The notes: generated from the letters alone by a model not told the origin. A DNA stretch of 64,000 nucleotides from Aegilops tauschii subsp. strangulata (GCF_002575655.3 NC_053036.3:163842627-163906626); one strand, 5' to 3'; shown: positions 1 through 11,436, counted from the first letter of the stretch. Made by a program: numbers and translations.

Positions 1-221
1 ACCAACGGCCGGCCGTCTACTGCGGGACCGAGGCTGATGTGCACTCTTGCATCAAAGCGATGAAGGTGAGGGACGGGTGTCGATTGGAACACCAGGTAAT
101 CGGGGCTAGCCTTACAGCCAAAGGCTTTGGTGAGCATCTCGGTAAGAAGGGGTGGAAAGCCAGTGTGGTTGACGACACAGGTGCGAGTGTAATACTTGGA
201 AGCTTTGAAGCTGCTAGTCAT
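1..221 (-). CDS. Unrecognised ORF in gag position of X, N-terminal part only
   Basis: On the minus strand an ATG at 221-219 opens a frame of 73 codons that stays open to the window edge, so only the N-terminus is visible. It starts M-T-S-S-F-K-A-S-K-Y-Y-T and is rich in hydrophobic and aromatic residues. It lies about 360 bases downstream of the X primer binding site, the usual place for gag or an element-encoded first ORF. A TATAAAAA-like box is 80-90 bases upstream (302-309, minus). I do not recognise a catalytic or zinc-binding motif. The overlapping plus-strand frame 39-242 has no comparable context. It could also be a gene carried by the element. The missing C-terminal part would decide. 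Confidence 0.4.
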   Translation of the reverse strand, partial: MTSSFKASKYYTRTCVVNHTGFPPLLTEMLTKAFGCKASPDYLVFQSTPVPHLHRFDARVHISLGPAVDGRPL

Positions 222-580
222 GGCTGGGGAGCTACTAGCTAAGCTTTTCTGCAGGGAGATGGCTGACTGAGGGGTGAGCGATCCGGCGAGCGCAAAGGAG
301 TTTTTATAGGCAGCTATGCGGGACATGCCCGCATGGTGTAGCCCCTTTTCCTTAATGGTGAAGGGAAAGCGGTGCGGCCGACCAGAAAAGATAGGGTTGC
401 TATTCAATCCACGGATAACTAGGTGGGGACAGCAGGGTGAGGACGCGTCGGTCCCGACTGCGCCACCTGTTGATTAACAGTGGCCATGCCGGATGCCAGG
501 GATGGGTGAAATCCCTTTGGGCAATTATGATTTAATGCTAGCGGTGATCTAATGCTAGGATAACCTATGCCAGCCTGGCT

Positions 581-592
581 GCTCTGATACCA
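581..592 (-). other. Primer binding site of X (initiator tRNA-Met type)
   Basis: On the minus strand the sequence reads TGGTATCAGAGC, the standard plant tRNA-iMet complementary primer site. It lies five bases inside the LTR end (CCACA at 602-598). It fixes the orientation of element X as minus and the LTR/internal boundary. Confidence 0.75.
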
Positions 593-597
593 TCTCC

Positions 598-3500
598 TGT
601 GGCACCCCGATCTGCATGGAGCAGGGGGCGTTCGCACATCAGCCCAGGATAACACCTGACGCACGACAGGTCCATGATACAGCATTCCAGGTACAATAAT
701 ATTCATCAAATACATGTGTATAAGATTGCATCATTGATGAATACAATCTTCTTGCATAGCCCTAAGGCTATTATATGGCAGCGGAAGTCTATTTAACTGG
801 CGGCGGAAGTCTTGGTTTGGCAGCATCTCACTTAGGCTGGGCTCCACAACTCACAGGACGGGCAAGATTACGGCCTAGCAAGACGGAACAAGCGAACAAG
901 TTGGGCATGACCTACAAAACTGGCATGACACGCCAGGTCAGTACATTGAATGTACTTGCAAGACAACCAAATACATAGCATCCAAACAAACAGATGACAA
1001 AGCAAGAACCAAGCATATGCAACAGTCTACTTCAACAAACTCCTAAGCATGGCATGATATTAACTAGAATCATAAATCGAACAAAGCATGAATAACAGAA
1101 TAGCATCTACTAGCATGGCATATCAAATTTACTTCTAACATAACAAAAGCAAAGCATAGCATATCAAAACATGGCATGGCATCATGACACTATGCTGAAA
1201 ATAAACTACCAGTTACCTCCCATGAAGACATGTTGCATAAACCTTATGCAACAATCACTTACTCTGCCACGGCTCCTCGGAGCACACACATGACTTACCA
1301 AGACCTCGTCTCGGGGTCATATCAACACATCATCCTGACTTCTCACGATTTTCCCATAGTCCAAGTCATCATATGATTTATCACATTGTAATTATCACAC
1401 AAGTTATTAGCAGATTTATCCTCCATTTCGACCAAGACCTGATAGTGTGACCTACCACGAACTTTTGCCCATGACCGAGGACGGGGCTATCGATAGATTG
1501 AATACACTCTGCAGACGTAGCGCACTTTACCCACACCACGGAACCCTGGCCTCGCACTCCCATACGTGCGGACCACGGCGTTCTGACAAAACCGAGCTAC
1601 TGCCATGACACTCTCCCGGCCACTCCGACCAACACCCCAGGGGGTTCAGTCCTGGGTGGCCCCGTGTCTACCAAAGACACCAATGGCCACCGTCGTGGCA
1701 AAACGGTCCCAAATGGGGACAAGCTACCATAAAAACAAAAACAAGCACACAAGGTTATGTCCGCCTACCTGATCAGGGTAGCGCGTGCCCATAACCTTCC
1801 CTCGCGGGAGGCACTGGCGAGAGGCATGACAATAGACCCAGCTAGGACCTTCCCATAAGGTAAATGTGGTTGCACTGGAGAAAGCTCGATTTTGGTGGCA
1901 CTATGATATCCCAGTGATGACGGAGGAGGTTTGTTATTAAGTCATATTATTAACTTCTCCATCATCAATCATCATGCGATCATTATTAACATGAATGCAA
2001 CAACTAACATGCAACATACCGATGTAGTAACAAAACATCAAGCATTTCAAAAGAACAATGATAGCATGCGAAACATGGCAATCCCAAGTACTAGCAAACT
2101 TATCAGTGCAACAGAATTATCATAACAACGATGCTACTAACATGAAACTAGACTAGACAGAGGCATGATATTCTTAATAACAACAGTAAACTACCATGTC
2201 AACTTATTTTACGAAAGCCTAAGCATGCAAGTCAGATAACAAAAACATATAACACGACTAAAATAACAGCAGACGAAACAAACAAGAAACTACTGAAACT
2301 AAACACACACACGAGGTACAAGCAAAATCAACATGCAAGTTTGGGGCTCATGATAAGAGGTTGGCTTGCCTGGGGTCGAGAAATACTCTGGGAAGAAGTG
2401 TGAAACGATCGCGGAAAGAGTTGCCGGAAACAGTTCTCTCTCGGAGGGAGCTATTTACGGGCAAGGGCAAAGTGGTCATTTTCGCTGCATGAAAACATTA
2501 TGAAAATGATACCAACGGAAAGAGCTCAACGAGCAGAGAACGTGAGCGTTGGAATCACCTCAATCGGAGTTACGGTTGTCGAGATACGAAGGGTTGAAGT
2601 TCAGGGACCTATCGGTGAAAAATTTTTAGCAAACAGGCCCCTGGAGGAAAAAGTGAAAGCGCCTTAGGCTGAATACGTTTCCTGGACACAAAAAACGTAT
2701 TTTTACCTACAGAAGACAAGAATACGCTTTCGTGCTAAGAAAACATATTTTCGGTAAAGAAGGGATAGATCACGCTTTCATTAAATGAAAACGTATTCCC
2801 TAAACGTGTTTCCACTTAAACACGTGGACCCAGTGGGGTTTCACTTATGCGTGGGGCCAGGGGAAAGGCGGGGGCCAGCGGCAGGGGTGAGGTCAATGCG
2901 CGGGGACACTGCTAGGTGGGGTCGCGCGGGGAGGGGCTCGCCTACTTATCCACGCTGGCAAGACGACGCGGTCGTCTTCTTCTCCATCGCGCACGCCCGC
3001 GAGGCAAAGGGAGGCCGCCGGCGTCAGGCGACGATTGCCGGTGCCATAGAGGGCCTCCGGCGTCGCTCCGCCTACCGATGAGCTCAGCGTGGAGAGCTGT
3101 GTTGGCCTGAGCCAGTGGCGCACGCCGAAGAGGATGGGGTCGGGCAGGGTTTGCGCGGTGGCGGACGGTGGCTACGGGAAGAGATGGTCGAGGGGCTCCG
3201 ACGACTTGTAGCTGAGGGAACGAGGGGGAATGGGTCGCCGGACTCCATGGATCCTACTGGTGGAGGAAGGGAGTCAAGGGGAGCACGGCACTGGACCAAG
3301 TTAGGCGGCGGCCGGCGGCGAGGCTTCGGCTATGGAGCGGACATGGAGGGGCTCCGGCTCGGGGAGAGGCTCAGGGAGGGGTTGTGGGCTGCAAGGAAGC
3401 TCGGGGCACTACTTATAGCCGTGGGGAGAGCTCTAGAGGGAGGGGAGGAGGTGACACGCGACACGGCTACGTGTCCGTGCGCCGGCGACGCGCACGCGCG

Positions 3501-5424
3501 GCCAAGGGTCACGGGGAGCGGTGGGAAGGCGACGAGTGGGACGCGGACGAGCGCCAGGGGGTCACGGAATCGAGCAACGCTCGCGGACGAGGGGAGGAAG
3601 CCAGGAGCGAGGAAGGCGACGATGCACACGGGCAGGGACTGTGCAGCAACGACGACGGCTCGACAAGGAAGTAGACGAAGGGGGAAACGGGTCAAGGCGC
3701 ACGGTGACGATGAGGCTGAGCAGGTTGACAAGGTTGGACGAGCCAGAGCCAGCCGGAGCTGCGCTACTGTGGCCAACAGTAAGCAGACCACCGATTTGGT
3801 TGGCAATGCCCCGTGGTCACCACCGACAACGGACACTCGGGTAGTCTACTTGGTGCCAAATGATGTCTACAACGTAGTTCCTCCAAGGCTCATTAAACGT
3901 GAGGGGATGGCACGAGTAGAAGGGTAGGGAGCAGAGGGAACCAAGCTCGACAAGTTTGCTGTTGCAAACTTGGCCACATCTTGGTGATCAAACCAGGGAG
4001 GTTAAGAGCTAAGCTGGTTGTCTGGGAGGTTTAGGGAAGCAAAGACTACGGTCCTGGGAAGTTGGAAGGGATTTGGGCAAGTATTTAACATAGCTGCAGT
4101 GCAATTACCAAATCTGGTCCAGAAAACAAATGAGGAAGTAACACTCACTAGCAGTGTTGGATTGGGCTAAAACTTGGCAAAGCTTAATGATTTGGTCATA
4201 TGTAGATGCTGCAAAAAGATCATACCAAATGGACTTGCCAAATTGGTACTTGTTTCACAAGCATCACATCTGACCAGAAACTTTGGAAAATCCAGGAAAA
4301 TATTGGCTACATGAAATGAGCCAAAATTTGTGGGAGATAGGTTATATGGATAGGAGAAGGATTGTAAATATTTTCAGCCATAATGGAGCAAGATAAAATA
4401 TACTTGCTTCACAAAATGAAAATTTGGACAGAAACTAAGATTGCTCCTGTGCTCACATAGTTCAATGAAATGAACTAAATTTAGGTGGAGGCTAATGATT
4501 TGAGATACTTGAGAAGATGGAAAAGTTTCATCCCATTTCGAAACTCTATGAAGGTACTTCCTTCACAAGCATGCCATCTGGTCAGAAACTTTGAAAAATT
4601 GCACAAGGAGCTAGGATGAATGGATTGAGCTCATCTTTGGTATCCATGGGTGATTTATCAAGGTTAATCACCCTGCCAAATTGCAGCTCAAATGGAACTA
4701 GGAATAAAGCACTTCCTTTGCAAAAATTTCACAGAGGGCAGAAACTTGCATTGGATCATGTGCTCAAAGTATGATCTTTGGAGCATGGGTTTGGACGGAC
4801 ATGGTGAAGATATAGCAAGTACAAGCTCCACAAATTATTTGGGAATTTTCCTTGCTGTAAAAATAGTAGCTCCTTTGGAAAACGCCAGAAATGCAATATT
4901 GATATTAAATAGGAAAAAGCAATTTTCCTTATTTAATTATGGCCAATATATTTGCCAGAGCTTGGATTAGGCATAAAGATCAGCTCCACCAATTTTCATG
5001 AATTTAGGAGATGGCTAACTTTGCCTTTGGATTTTATTCCTCAGAAAGGCAAGAAAATGAATAAATCATAATTCAAAAATATTGCATAAGACTTAGCAAT
5101 ATTTTTGCATAGCCAAGGATTGGAAGGATAGGAGGGTCTCTGGGAACAGATGGGTTGATCAACAGATCAAGGAAAATGATGGCTCCTTTGTAATCACAAA
5201 GGCCACATTCAAATTCCAAAAATTTGGAATTAGGGTTTGAAAGGATTTGAGATGATGCAAAAGAGGTCTTGCCCACTTACAAAGACATGAGCAAGGTTTT
5301 AAAAGGTTGGAAATGACAAGAATTCTCGGAGTCATCCAACAAACTCACGAGAAAGATTTTGAAAATGAGTGCCAGGAAGGAATAACAGCACAAAAATTGA
5401 TTACCCAATTTTGGGGCTGTTACA
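598..5424 (-). repeat. 5' LTR of element X (about 4.8 kb)
   Basis: TG...CA-bounded block next to a primer binding site. Positions 600-2750 are AT-rich without coding signal. Positions 2800-3930 are strikingly GC-rich and open in several frames on both strands, which is composition and not a gene. Positions 3940-5424 are AT-rich again with many diverged, repetitive-looking phrases (for example recurring 'gcatcacatctgaccagaaactt'-like words, in shorter exact pieces). A TATA-like box for the minus strand lies at 3411-3419, which would give an unusually long R-U5 of about 2.8 kb. No second copy is in the window for comparison. Confidence 0.5.
3411..3419 (-). promoter_or_regulatory. Candidate TATA box in X LTR
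   Basis: The minus strand reads GGCTATAAGTAGTGCC here, the typical 'ctataagtag' form of plant LTR promoters. It is followed by a GC-rich leader. It is the best TATA-like site in the LTR on the element's strand. The transcription start is not known. Confidence 0.4.
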
Positions 5425-5920
5425 GCTACCAAGGAAGATGGCGCGGGCGGGCGAGCAGTGAGCGGGGGGGGGGGGGGGGGATGGTGTGCGGCCGACGATG
5501 GGGAAGAGAGGAGGAAGAAGAAGAGAGGAGGAAGAAGAGTGAAAGACGGGGAAGAAAGAGCATTAAATCTCAATTCTACTAGTACTACTACCAGGATATA
5601 CCGTCCTTCGGAGTGTAAATAGTACGCCGATGACATGTGGGTCTACCTCAAGAGGCCCCATATGTGAGTTAATGGAGGAGAGAGATGCGTAGTTGTATTA
5701 GCGGAAGCGTGCTCCACTGGCAAACATGATGGCAGTACTGGGTAGGGCTGATTTAGTAACACCAACACGCTGGTTCACCTTATTAATTAAGTGCCCATCT
5801 GCTACAGCGTGTATTGTCACTTCACAATGAAGACTAGTTGAATAGTTCTCTCTGACCAAGATGGGGAATAATGGATCGCGAAGACTTCCTATCTATAGTT
5901 TCCCTATGCCTGTACGCTCA
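5425..5920. other. Spacer between element X and the MITE cluster
   Basis: No gene seen. It holds a run of 17 G at 5464-5480, a purine-rich stretch (gaagaagaaga type, 5500-5565), and from 5600 sequence of ordinary composition. Short open frames here are low-complexity (poly Pro/Ser or Arg/Glu) and are not supported as genes. Confidence 0.5.
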
Positions 5921-6230
5921 GGCCCCTCCCAATGCTCTGCCTTGTACAGGTGCTAAGGCTGCCATGTAGGCAAAAAGTCTAATGTGGCAAGGTAATTAAG
6001 AGGAGAGATAAGTGTGGTGACCCCAGTACTAAGCGCGAGAACCTAGAAAAAAGACTTAGATGGAAGAATCCCACCAATGCATGAAGAAGTTTAGTTACAA
6101 AATCATTAAATAAAGGATGCCTAGCACCAACAAGTTACGCACCTGTACATGTAAGCATTGGGAGCTTTAGTTGCTAAAGTTTTTAAAGTGCTTAGCACCC
6201 CATGTAAGCACCGATGCATTGGAAGTAGCC
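5921..6230. mobile_element. MITE-like imperfect inverted-repeat element
   Basis: The left end (ggcccctcccaatgctc...ttgtacaggtgctaagg) and the inverted right end (...ccttagca-type words, catgtaagcacc, gcattggaagtagcc) are imperfect inverted repeats of about 45 bp. The element is about 310 bp and carries no ORF. The trinucleotide TCA flanks it on both sides (5918-5920 and 6231-6233), compatible with a PIF/Harbinger-type 3-bp duplication, but the repeats are degenerate. Confidence 0.35.
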
Positions 6231-6300
6231 TCATCCTGTCCAACAAGATGAAACATTGGCCAAGGCACCCGGCACCAATAATGTTGGAGTACTAGTACTA

Positions 6301-6469
6301 CCTCCTTTCCAGTTTATAGGGCTCAATTCAAAAATCTCATCAACCAGGGTAGATGATGAGTGGTGGAATATTTTTTGTGGTTTGCAAAAACACTCAATTA
6401 ATGCACTCATTTTCCTCAAAAAATTATGTTTACCAATGCATTAATTTTGTGTCAAACTTTGACCATCTA
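6301..6469. mobile_element. Stowaway-like MITE fragment
   Basis: It begins after TA with CCTCCTTTCCAGTTTATAGG, a variant of the Stowaway terminal repeat, followed by an AT-rich body. The expected inverted right terminus is absent: the sequence runs into the next MITE at 6470. It is probably a truncated copy. Confidence 0.4.
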
Positions 6470-6808
6470 CTCCCTCCATCCAGGTGAATAAGTCATCTTT
6501 GGTTGTGCACCGTGACCAAGGAGGGAAAAACAAGAGAACTTAATGTTTATTTGCTACTCCCTCCGTTCCTAAATATTGTCTTTTTAGACATTCAAATGGA
6601 ATACAACATACGGATGTATGTAGACATATTTTAGAGTGTAGATTCACTCATTTTGCTCCGTACGTAGTCACTTGTTGAAATCTCTAGAAAGACAAATACT
6701 CCGTGGGAACATAGGGAGGCTTTTACTCCGTATTTGGGAACAGAGGTAGTATCACCATATGGAGGGAACAGAGGAAACTTGAAATATGAACATGTCAATG
6801 GGAGGGAG
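6470..6808. mobile_element. Stowaway (Tc1/mariner) MITE, interrupted
   Basis: It starts CTCCCTCCATCCAGG after a TA at 6468-6469 and ends ...GGGAGGGAG before a TA at 6809-6810. These are the short terminal repeats and TA duplication of Stowaway MITEs. The body is split by a second Stowaway element at 6557-6749. It is non-coding. Confidence 0.6.
6557..6749. mobile_element. Stowaway MITE nested in another Stowaway
   Basis: CTCCCTCCGTTCCTAAATAT at the left and TATTTGGGAACAGAGGTAG at the right form the canonical Stowaway inverted repeat, with TA at 6555-6556 and 6750-6751. The interior is itself a long inverted repeat (acattcaaatgg..., tagacatattttagagtgtag). Near the right end the terminal motif occurs twice (about 6698 and 6724), a small tandem duplication of the terminus. 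Confidence 0.8.
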
Positions 6809-6933
6809 TAAAAGCCTCATGCATGCAACATGCAACACTCACGCGTACACATGGACGCAGGCAACACTCACGCACCCATGCGACACACAGCACGCGGCGC
6901 AACACACACGCTCATGCTCAAGTGCTCAACCTA

Positions 6934-7227
6934 CTCCCTACGTCCGTGAAAGACTGTACATTTAGAGATTTACACATTGGCCAGGGCATAATTAACGCCC
7001 AAAAGTAGCAGATTTATGTGTGCATGCAACCATTGAGAGAAGAAGATTAAATGAAGGTTGTTGCATGCTCTAATTAAGGATATACATGTAGCCTATAGCT
7101 AGAGCACAAGTTGGTGCATTAGTCAATCAATATCGATTTTAGATTAAAGGCTAAATGCATTGGAAGTGTAGATGTACACACTTTGTTTTTTACCCAATGT
7201 ACACTCTTTGTTGGAAGACCGAGGGAG
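6934..7227. mobile_element. Stowaway-like MITE
   Basis: CTCCCTACGTCCGTGAAAGA after TA (6932-6933) and ...AAGACCGAGGGAG before TA (7228-7229). The size is about 294 bp, AT-rich and non-coding. The inverted termini match over only about 10 bases, so this is a diverged or different Stowaway family. 7230-7397 to its right shows nothing recognisable. Confidence 0.5.
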
Positions 7228-7397
7228 TACACGTGCATGTACTCACATACACAACTAGGGTGGTTCGCGCGCAAGGGTTGGACTCCTGTCGCGCCTGCGT
7301 AAAGTTTTGTTTAATTGATTTCTTTGCTCTGCCAACTGACAGGTGGGACCTAGAAACGAGGTGACTGTTTAACCAGTCAACAAAGTGCCACGTCGAC

Positions 7398-7894
7398 TGT
7401 CGGAGTAAATGACCATGGGTAGCCTCATCAGCCTCCCCTGGTATTTCAAGACATCGGGGCCGACTGCGCCCCTCAAGAATCAAAGGCGGAAGGCCACCTT
7501 CTTGGGGCCGGCTGGTCCAAATGGCCGGCTGCCAGGAGTCGGCGGAATCCAGAAGACGGCCATGGAGTGGGACGACTCCTAGCAGGCGGCCTCCAGAGAG
7601 GCCGGCTCCTAGCAGGCGGCTCCTCGTGCCCTCGAAGTTAGCACCCACATAATCACGACGAGACGGGGCGTGGCTAGAGTGCAGCCTCCCACCCCCGAAT
7701 CCAGGGCGGAGTGTGGCCACAGTGCAGCGTACTGGGCGGACATCCCTCGCTCGGCGCGACACTGTTGCCACGCAGCTCATGACATCACCCATGGCAAAGA
7801 AGGCCATGCACCCACGACGGGCTGTCGGTACGGCCCGCAGGCAGCGGGCCCTACCTGTCCGTGAGTAGCCAGAAGATGTCGAGCCCTGACCAAT
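7398..7894 (+). repeat. 5' LTR of O, part 1
   Basis: Begins TGTCGGAGTAAATG; GC-rich with GGCCGGC/GGCGGC words. Its right end (ccaat, 7890-7894) is the left target duplication of F1. The long open frame on the minus strand here (7190-7807) is LTR sequence, not a gene. Confidence 0.55.
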
Positions 7895-9417
7895 TGATGA
7901 CCCACAAGTATAGGGGATCTATCGTAGTCCTTTCGATAAGTAAGAGTGTCGAACCCAACGAGGAGCAGAAGGAAATGATAAGCGGTTTTCAGCAAGGTAT
8001 TCTCTGCAAGCACTGAAATTATAGGTAACAGATAGTTTTGTGATAAGATAATTTGTAACGAGCAGCATGTAACAAAAGTAAATCAAGTGCAGCAAGGTGG
8101 CCCAATCCTTTTTGTAGCAAAGGACAAGCCTGGACAAACTCTTATATAGAGGAAAGCGCTCCCGAGGACACTTGGGGATTATCGTCAAGCTAGTTTTCAT
8201 CACGTTCATATGATTCGCGTTCGGTACTTTGATAATTTGATATGTGGCTGGACCGGTGCTTGGGTGCTGCCCTTACTTGGACAAGCATCACACTTATGAT
8301 TAACCCCTATTGCAAGCATCCGCAACTACAAAAGAAGTATTAAGGTAAACCTAACCATAGCATGAAACAAGTGGATCCAAATCAGCCCCTTACGAAGCAA
8401 CGCATAAACTAGGGTTTAAGCTTCTGTCACTCTAGCAACCCATCATCTACTTATTACTTCCCAATGCCTTCCTCTAGGCCCAAACAATGGTGAAGTGTCA
8501 TGTAGTCGACGTTCACATAACACCACTAGAGGATAGACAACATACATCTCATCAAAATATCGAACGAATACCAAATTCACATGACTACTAATAGCAAGAC
8601 ATCTCCCATGTCCTCAGGAACAAACATAAGTACTCAAAAAGAATATTCATGTTCATAATCAGAGGAGTATTAATATGCATATAGGATCTGAACATATGAT
8701 CTTCCACCAAATAAACCAACTAGCATCAACTACAAGGAGTAATCAACACTACTAGCAACCTACAGGTACCAATCCCAGACTTAGAGACAAGAATTGGATA
8801 CAAGAGATGAACTAGGGTTTGAGAGGAGATGGTGCTGGTGAAGATGTTGATGGAGATTGCCCTCTCCCGATGAGATGAGCGTTGGTGGTGACGATGGCGA
8901 TGATTTACCCCTCCCGGAGGGAAGTGTCCCCGGCAGAACAGCTCTGCCGGAGCCCTAGATTGGTTCCGCCAAGGTTCCGCCTCGTGGCGGCGGAGTCTCG
9001 TCCCGAAAGCTTGCTTATGATTTTTCTTCGGACGAAAGACTTCATATAGCAGAAGATGGGCACCGGAGGGCCAATAGGGGGCCCACGAGGCAGGAGGGCA
9101 CGCCCAGGGGGGTAAGGCGCGCCCCCCACCCTCGTGGCCAGGGTGTGGGCCCCCTCTGGTATTTCTTCCGCTCAGTATTTTTTATTATTTCCAAAAATAA
9201 ATTTCGTGGAGTTTCAGGACTTTTGGAGTTGTGCAGAATAGGTCTCTAATATTTGCTCCTTTTCCAGCCCAGAATTCCAGCTGTCGACATTCTCCCTCCT
9301 TATGTAAACCTTGTAAAATAAGAGAGAATAGGCATAAGTATTGTGACATAATGTGTAATAACAGCCCATAATGCAATAAATATCGATATAAAAGCATGAT
9401 GCAGAATGGACGTATCA
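7895..9417 (-). repeat. 3' LTR of F1
   Basis: About 1.52 kb. It carries a GC-rich hairpin module (arms CCACGAG at 9083-9089 and CTCGTGG at 9131-9137) and a TATA-like CTCTATATAAGAG on the minus strand (8141-8152). It differs from the other LTR mainly by scattered substitutions and a few indels. Confidence 0.9.
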
Positions 9418-10980
9418 ACTCCCCCAAGCTTAGACCGCGCTTGTCCTCAAGCGGAAGCCGATAACGATAAATATGTCCGCATGTTTAGAGGTAGAGGTGT
9501 CGATAAAATAAAATACAGACATGAGGGCATCATGATTATTCTCATAACAACAACATATATGGATAATGTCATATGATTTCTTATGCTCAAGTAATAATCT
9601 ATTCACAATGCAAAGTATGAATCAGAAACTTTATTGAGAACTAACAAACTATAATCTCAGTCATTGAAGCAATTGCAATTTACCATAACATCAGAAAGAG
9701 TCTATGTCAGAGCTTTTCAGCAAGTCCACATACTCAACTATCATTTAATCTTTCACAATTGCTAACACTCACGCAATACTTGTGGTTACGGAGTTTTAAC
9801 CGGACACAGAGAAAGATAGGGGCTTATAGTTTCGCCTCCCAACCTTTTACCTCAAGGGTAATGTCAACAGTAATAGCTCATGCTAACTTACATCCAATTA
9901 GATATATGCATCAGGATCTTTCCAACACACTGTGCTTGCCAAAGGATAAAATGTAAAAAGGAAAGGTGAAGATCACCATGACTCTTGCATAAGGTAGAAG
10001 ATAATAATAAAAGATAGGCCCTTCGCAGAGGGAAGCAGAGGTTGCCATGCGCTTTCAAGGTTGGATGCACAAAATCTTAATGCGAAAGAACATTAGTTTA
10101 TATTGCCACTTGTGATATGAACCTTTATTATGCAGTCCGTCGCTTTTATTTCTTCCACATCACAAGATCGTATAAAGCTTATTTCCTCCACACCAATCAA
10201 TCATACAAAATTAGGGAGCAATTTTTTTATTGCTTGCACCGATGACAACTTACTTGAAGGATCTTACTCAATCCATAGGTAGATATGGTGGACTCTCATG
10301 GCAAAACTGGGTTTAAGGGTTTTTGGAAGCACAAGTAGTATCTCTACTTGGTGCAAAGAATTTGGCTAGCATGAGGAGGAAAGGCAAGCTCAACAAGTTG
10401 GATGATCCATGACAATATACTTTATCTCAGATATAAGAAAACATAACCCATTACGTTGTCTTCCTTGTCCAACATCAACTCTTTAGCATGTCATATTTTA
10501 ATGAGTGCTCACAATCATAAAAGATGTCCAAGATAGTATATTTATATGTGAAACCTCTTTTTTTTATTACTTCCTATTAATTGCAACGATGACCAAAGCT
10601 ATGTTTGTCAACTCTCAACAATTTTTAATCATCATACTCTTTATATGTGAAGTCATTACTCTCCATAAGATCAATATGATCTCTTTGTTTCTTTCTATTC
10701 TTTTTCTTTTATTTTTATTCCCTCAAGATCATGGCAAAATAATCAAGCCCTTGACTCAACACTAATCTTTATTATACAGCTCATGGACTCGATTACATAA
10801 GGGATCATAAAGCAAAACTCAAAACTAGATCATACCAAAACTTTATTCTACTAGATCAAGATACTACTAATAGGATTGAACTAAGAAAAACAGTAAAGAT
10901 AGGAGTGTGGTGGTGATACGACACCGGGGCACCTCCCCCAAGCTTGGCAGTTGCCAAGGGGAGTGCCCATACCCATGTGA
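9418..10980 (-). other. 3' non-coding region and polypurine tract of F1
   Basis: The polypurine tract, minus strand AAGCTTGGGGGAGTT, abuts the 3' LTR at 9418-9434. A second PPT-like copy (AAGCTTGGGGGAGGT) is at 10931-10946. The rest is AT-rich with no supported gene. Short open frames are AT-composition artefacts. Confidence 0.6.
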
Positions 10981-11436
10981 TTATGTTTCCTTCTTCAGAG
11001 GTGATGGTGTGATATTCTTGGCGATGATACTCCTCAGGATACGATTCTCTTCTTCGAGCTTATTGAGTTGCTGCATGAGATCCATTATCTCTTTATGAAG
11101 CTTTCCTATAACGGCCAAAGCTCCTTGCACCCAAGGGTGTTGCATAGCTGCGGGAGAACAAGTGACACTCTTCTTCATATTTTCATAAGAAAGAAATCTA
11201 ACATTGGAAGGGATAACCGAGTTTGGAATAGCCGAGCTCTGTAGTTCTCCCATTGTGAATCCATCTCGGAAGAGAGAAGTGACTTCTTGATCCTCCTCCA
11301 TGGCGTCTATCCTCTTCAAATCAGCCTCCATCTCTTCCTCCGTTGCTAGCCCGAAGTGGTCAGCGTCGCTGTTTGTCCTTGATCTCGGTGCCGGATGAGA
11401 CACCCGGCTCTCTCTGACTGACTCTTGAGAAGACAT
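10981..11436 (-). CDS. Small acidic coiled-coil ORF in env position of F1
   Basis: 151 codons, ATG at 11436, downstream of integrase in the place where Athila elements carry an env-like or accessory ORF. The N-terminus is Ser/Arg-rich and the middle acidic (E-E-E-M-E-A-D-L-K-R-I-D). The C-terminal third has a heptad-like leucine pattern (L-H-K-E-I-M-D-L-M-Q-Q-L-N-K-L-E-E-E-N), predicting a coiled coil. I see no signal peptide or membrane helix. It may be the end of a longer degraded ORF, since 11437-11766 is non-coding and contains a hairpin module (11592-11644). Confidence 0.5.
   Translation of the reverse strand: MSSQESVRESRVSHPAPRSRTNSDADHFGLATEEEMEADLKRIDAMEEDQEVTSLFRDGFTMGELQSSAIPNSVIPSNVRFLSYENMKKSVTCSPAAMQHPWVQGALAVIGKLHKEIMDLMQQLNKLEEENRILRSIIAKNITPSPLKKET

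Larger units (their letters stand above)
1..5424 (-). mobile_element. Element X: LTR retrotransposon with giant LTR, partial
   Basis: Read on the minus strand, an LTR begins TGTAACAGCCCC at 5424 and ends CCACA at 598. A five-base spacer and a tRNA-iMet-type primer binding site (581-592) follow, and then an internal domain that leaves the window at position 1. The LTR would be about 4.8 kb, a size seen in large LARD-like Gypsy elements of Triticeae. The 3' LTR and any pol lie outside the window, so superfamily and completeness cannot be confirmed. The boundaries rest on LTR-end dinucleotides plus the primer site, not on an LTR pair or target site duplication. Confidence 0.6.

Noticed and set aside
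3115..3927. 270-codon plus-strand frame, and the 168-codon minus-strand frame 3330-3836
   Set aside because: They overlap in a GC-rich island inside the X LTR, start with a non-ATG codon (plus), show only Arg/Gly/Ala or Pro/Ser/Ala bias and no domain.
5921..6230. A structured non-coding RNA gene
   Set aside because: The long imperfect inverted repeat with TCA on both sides is better explained as a MITE; no promoter element seen.
7190..7807. 205-codon minus-strand frame
   Set aside because: It runs across the MITE end and LTR part 1 of O; composition-driven, no conserved motif.
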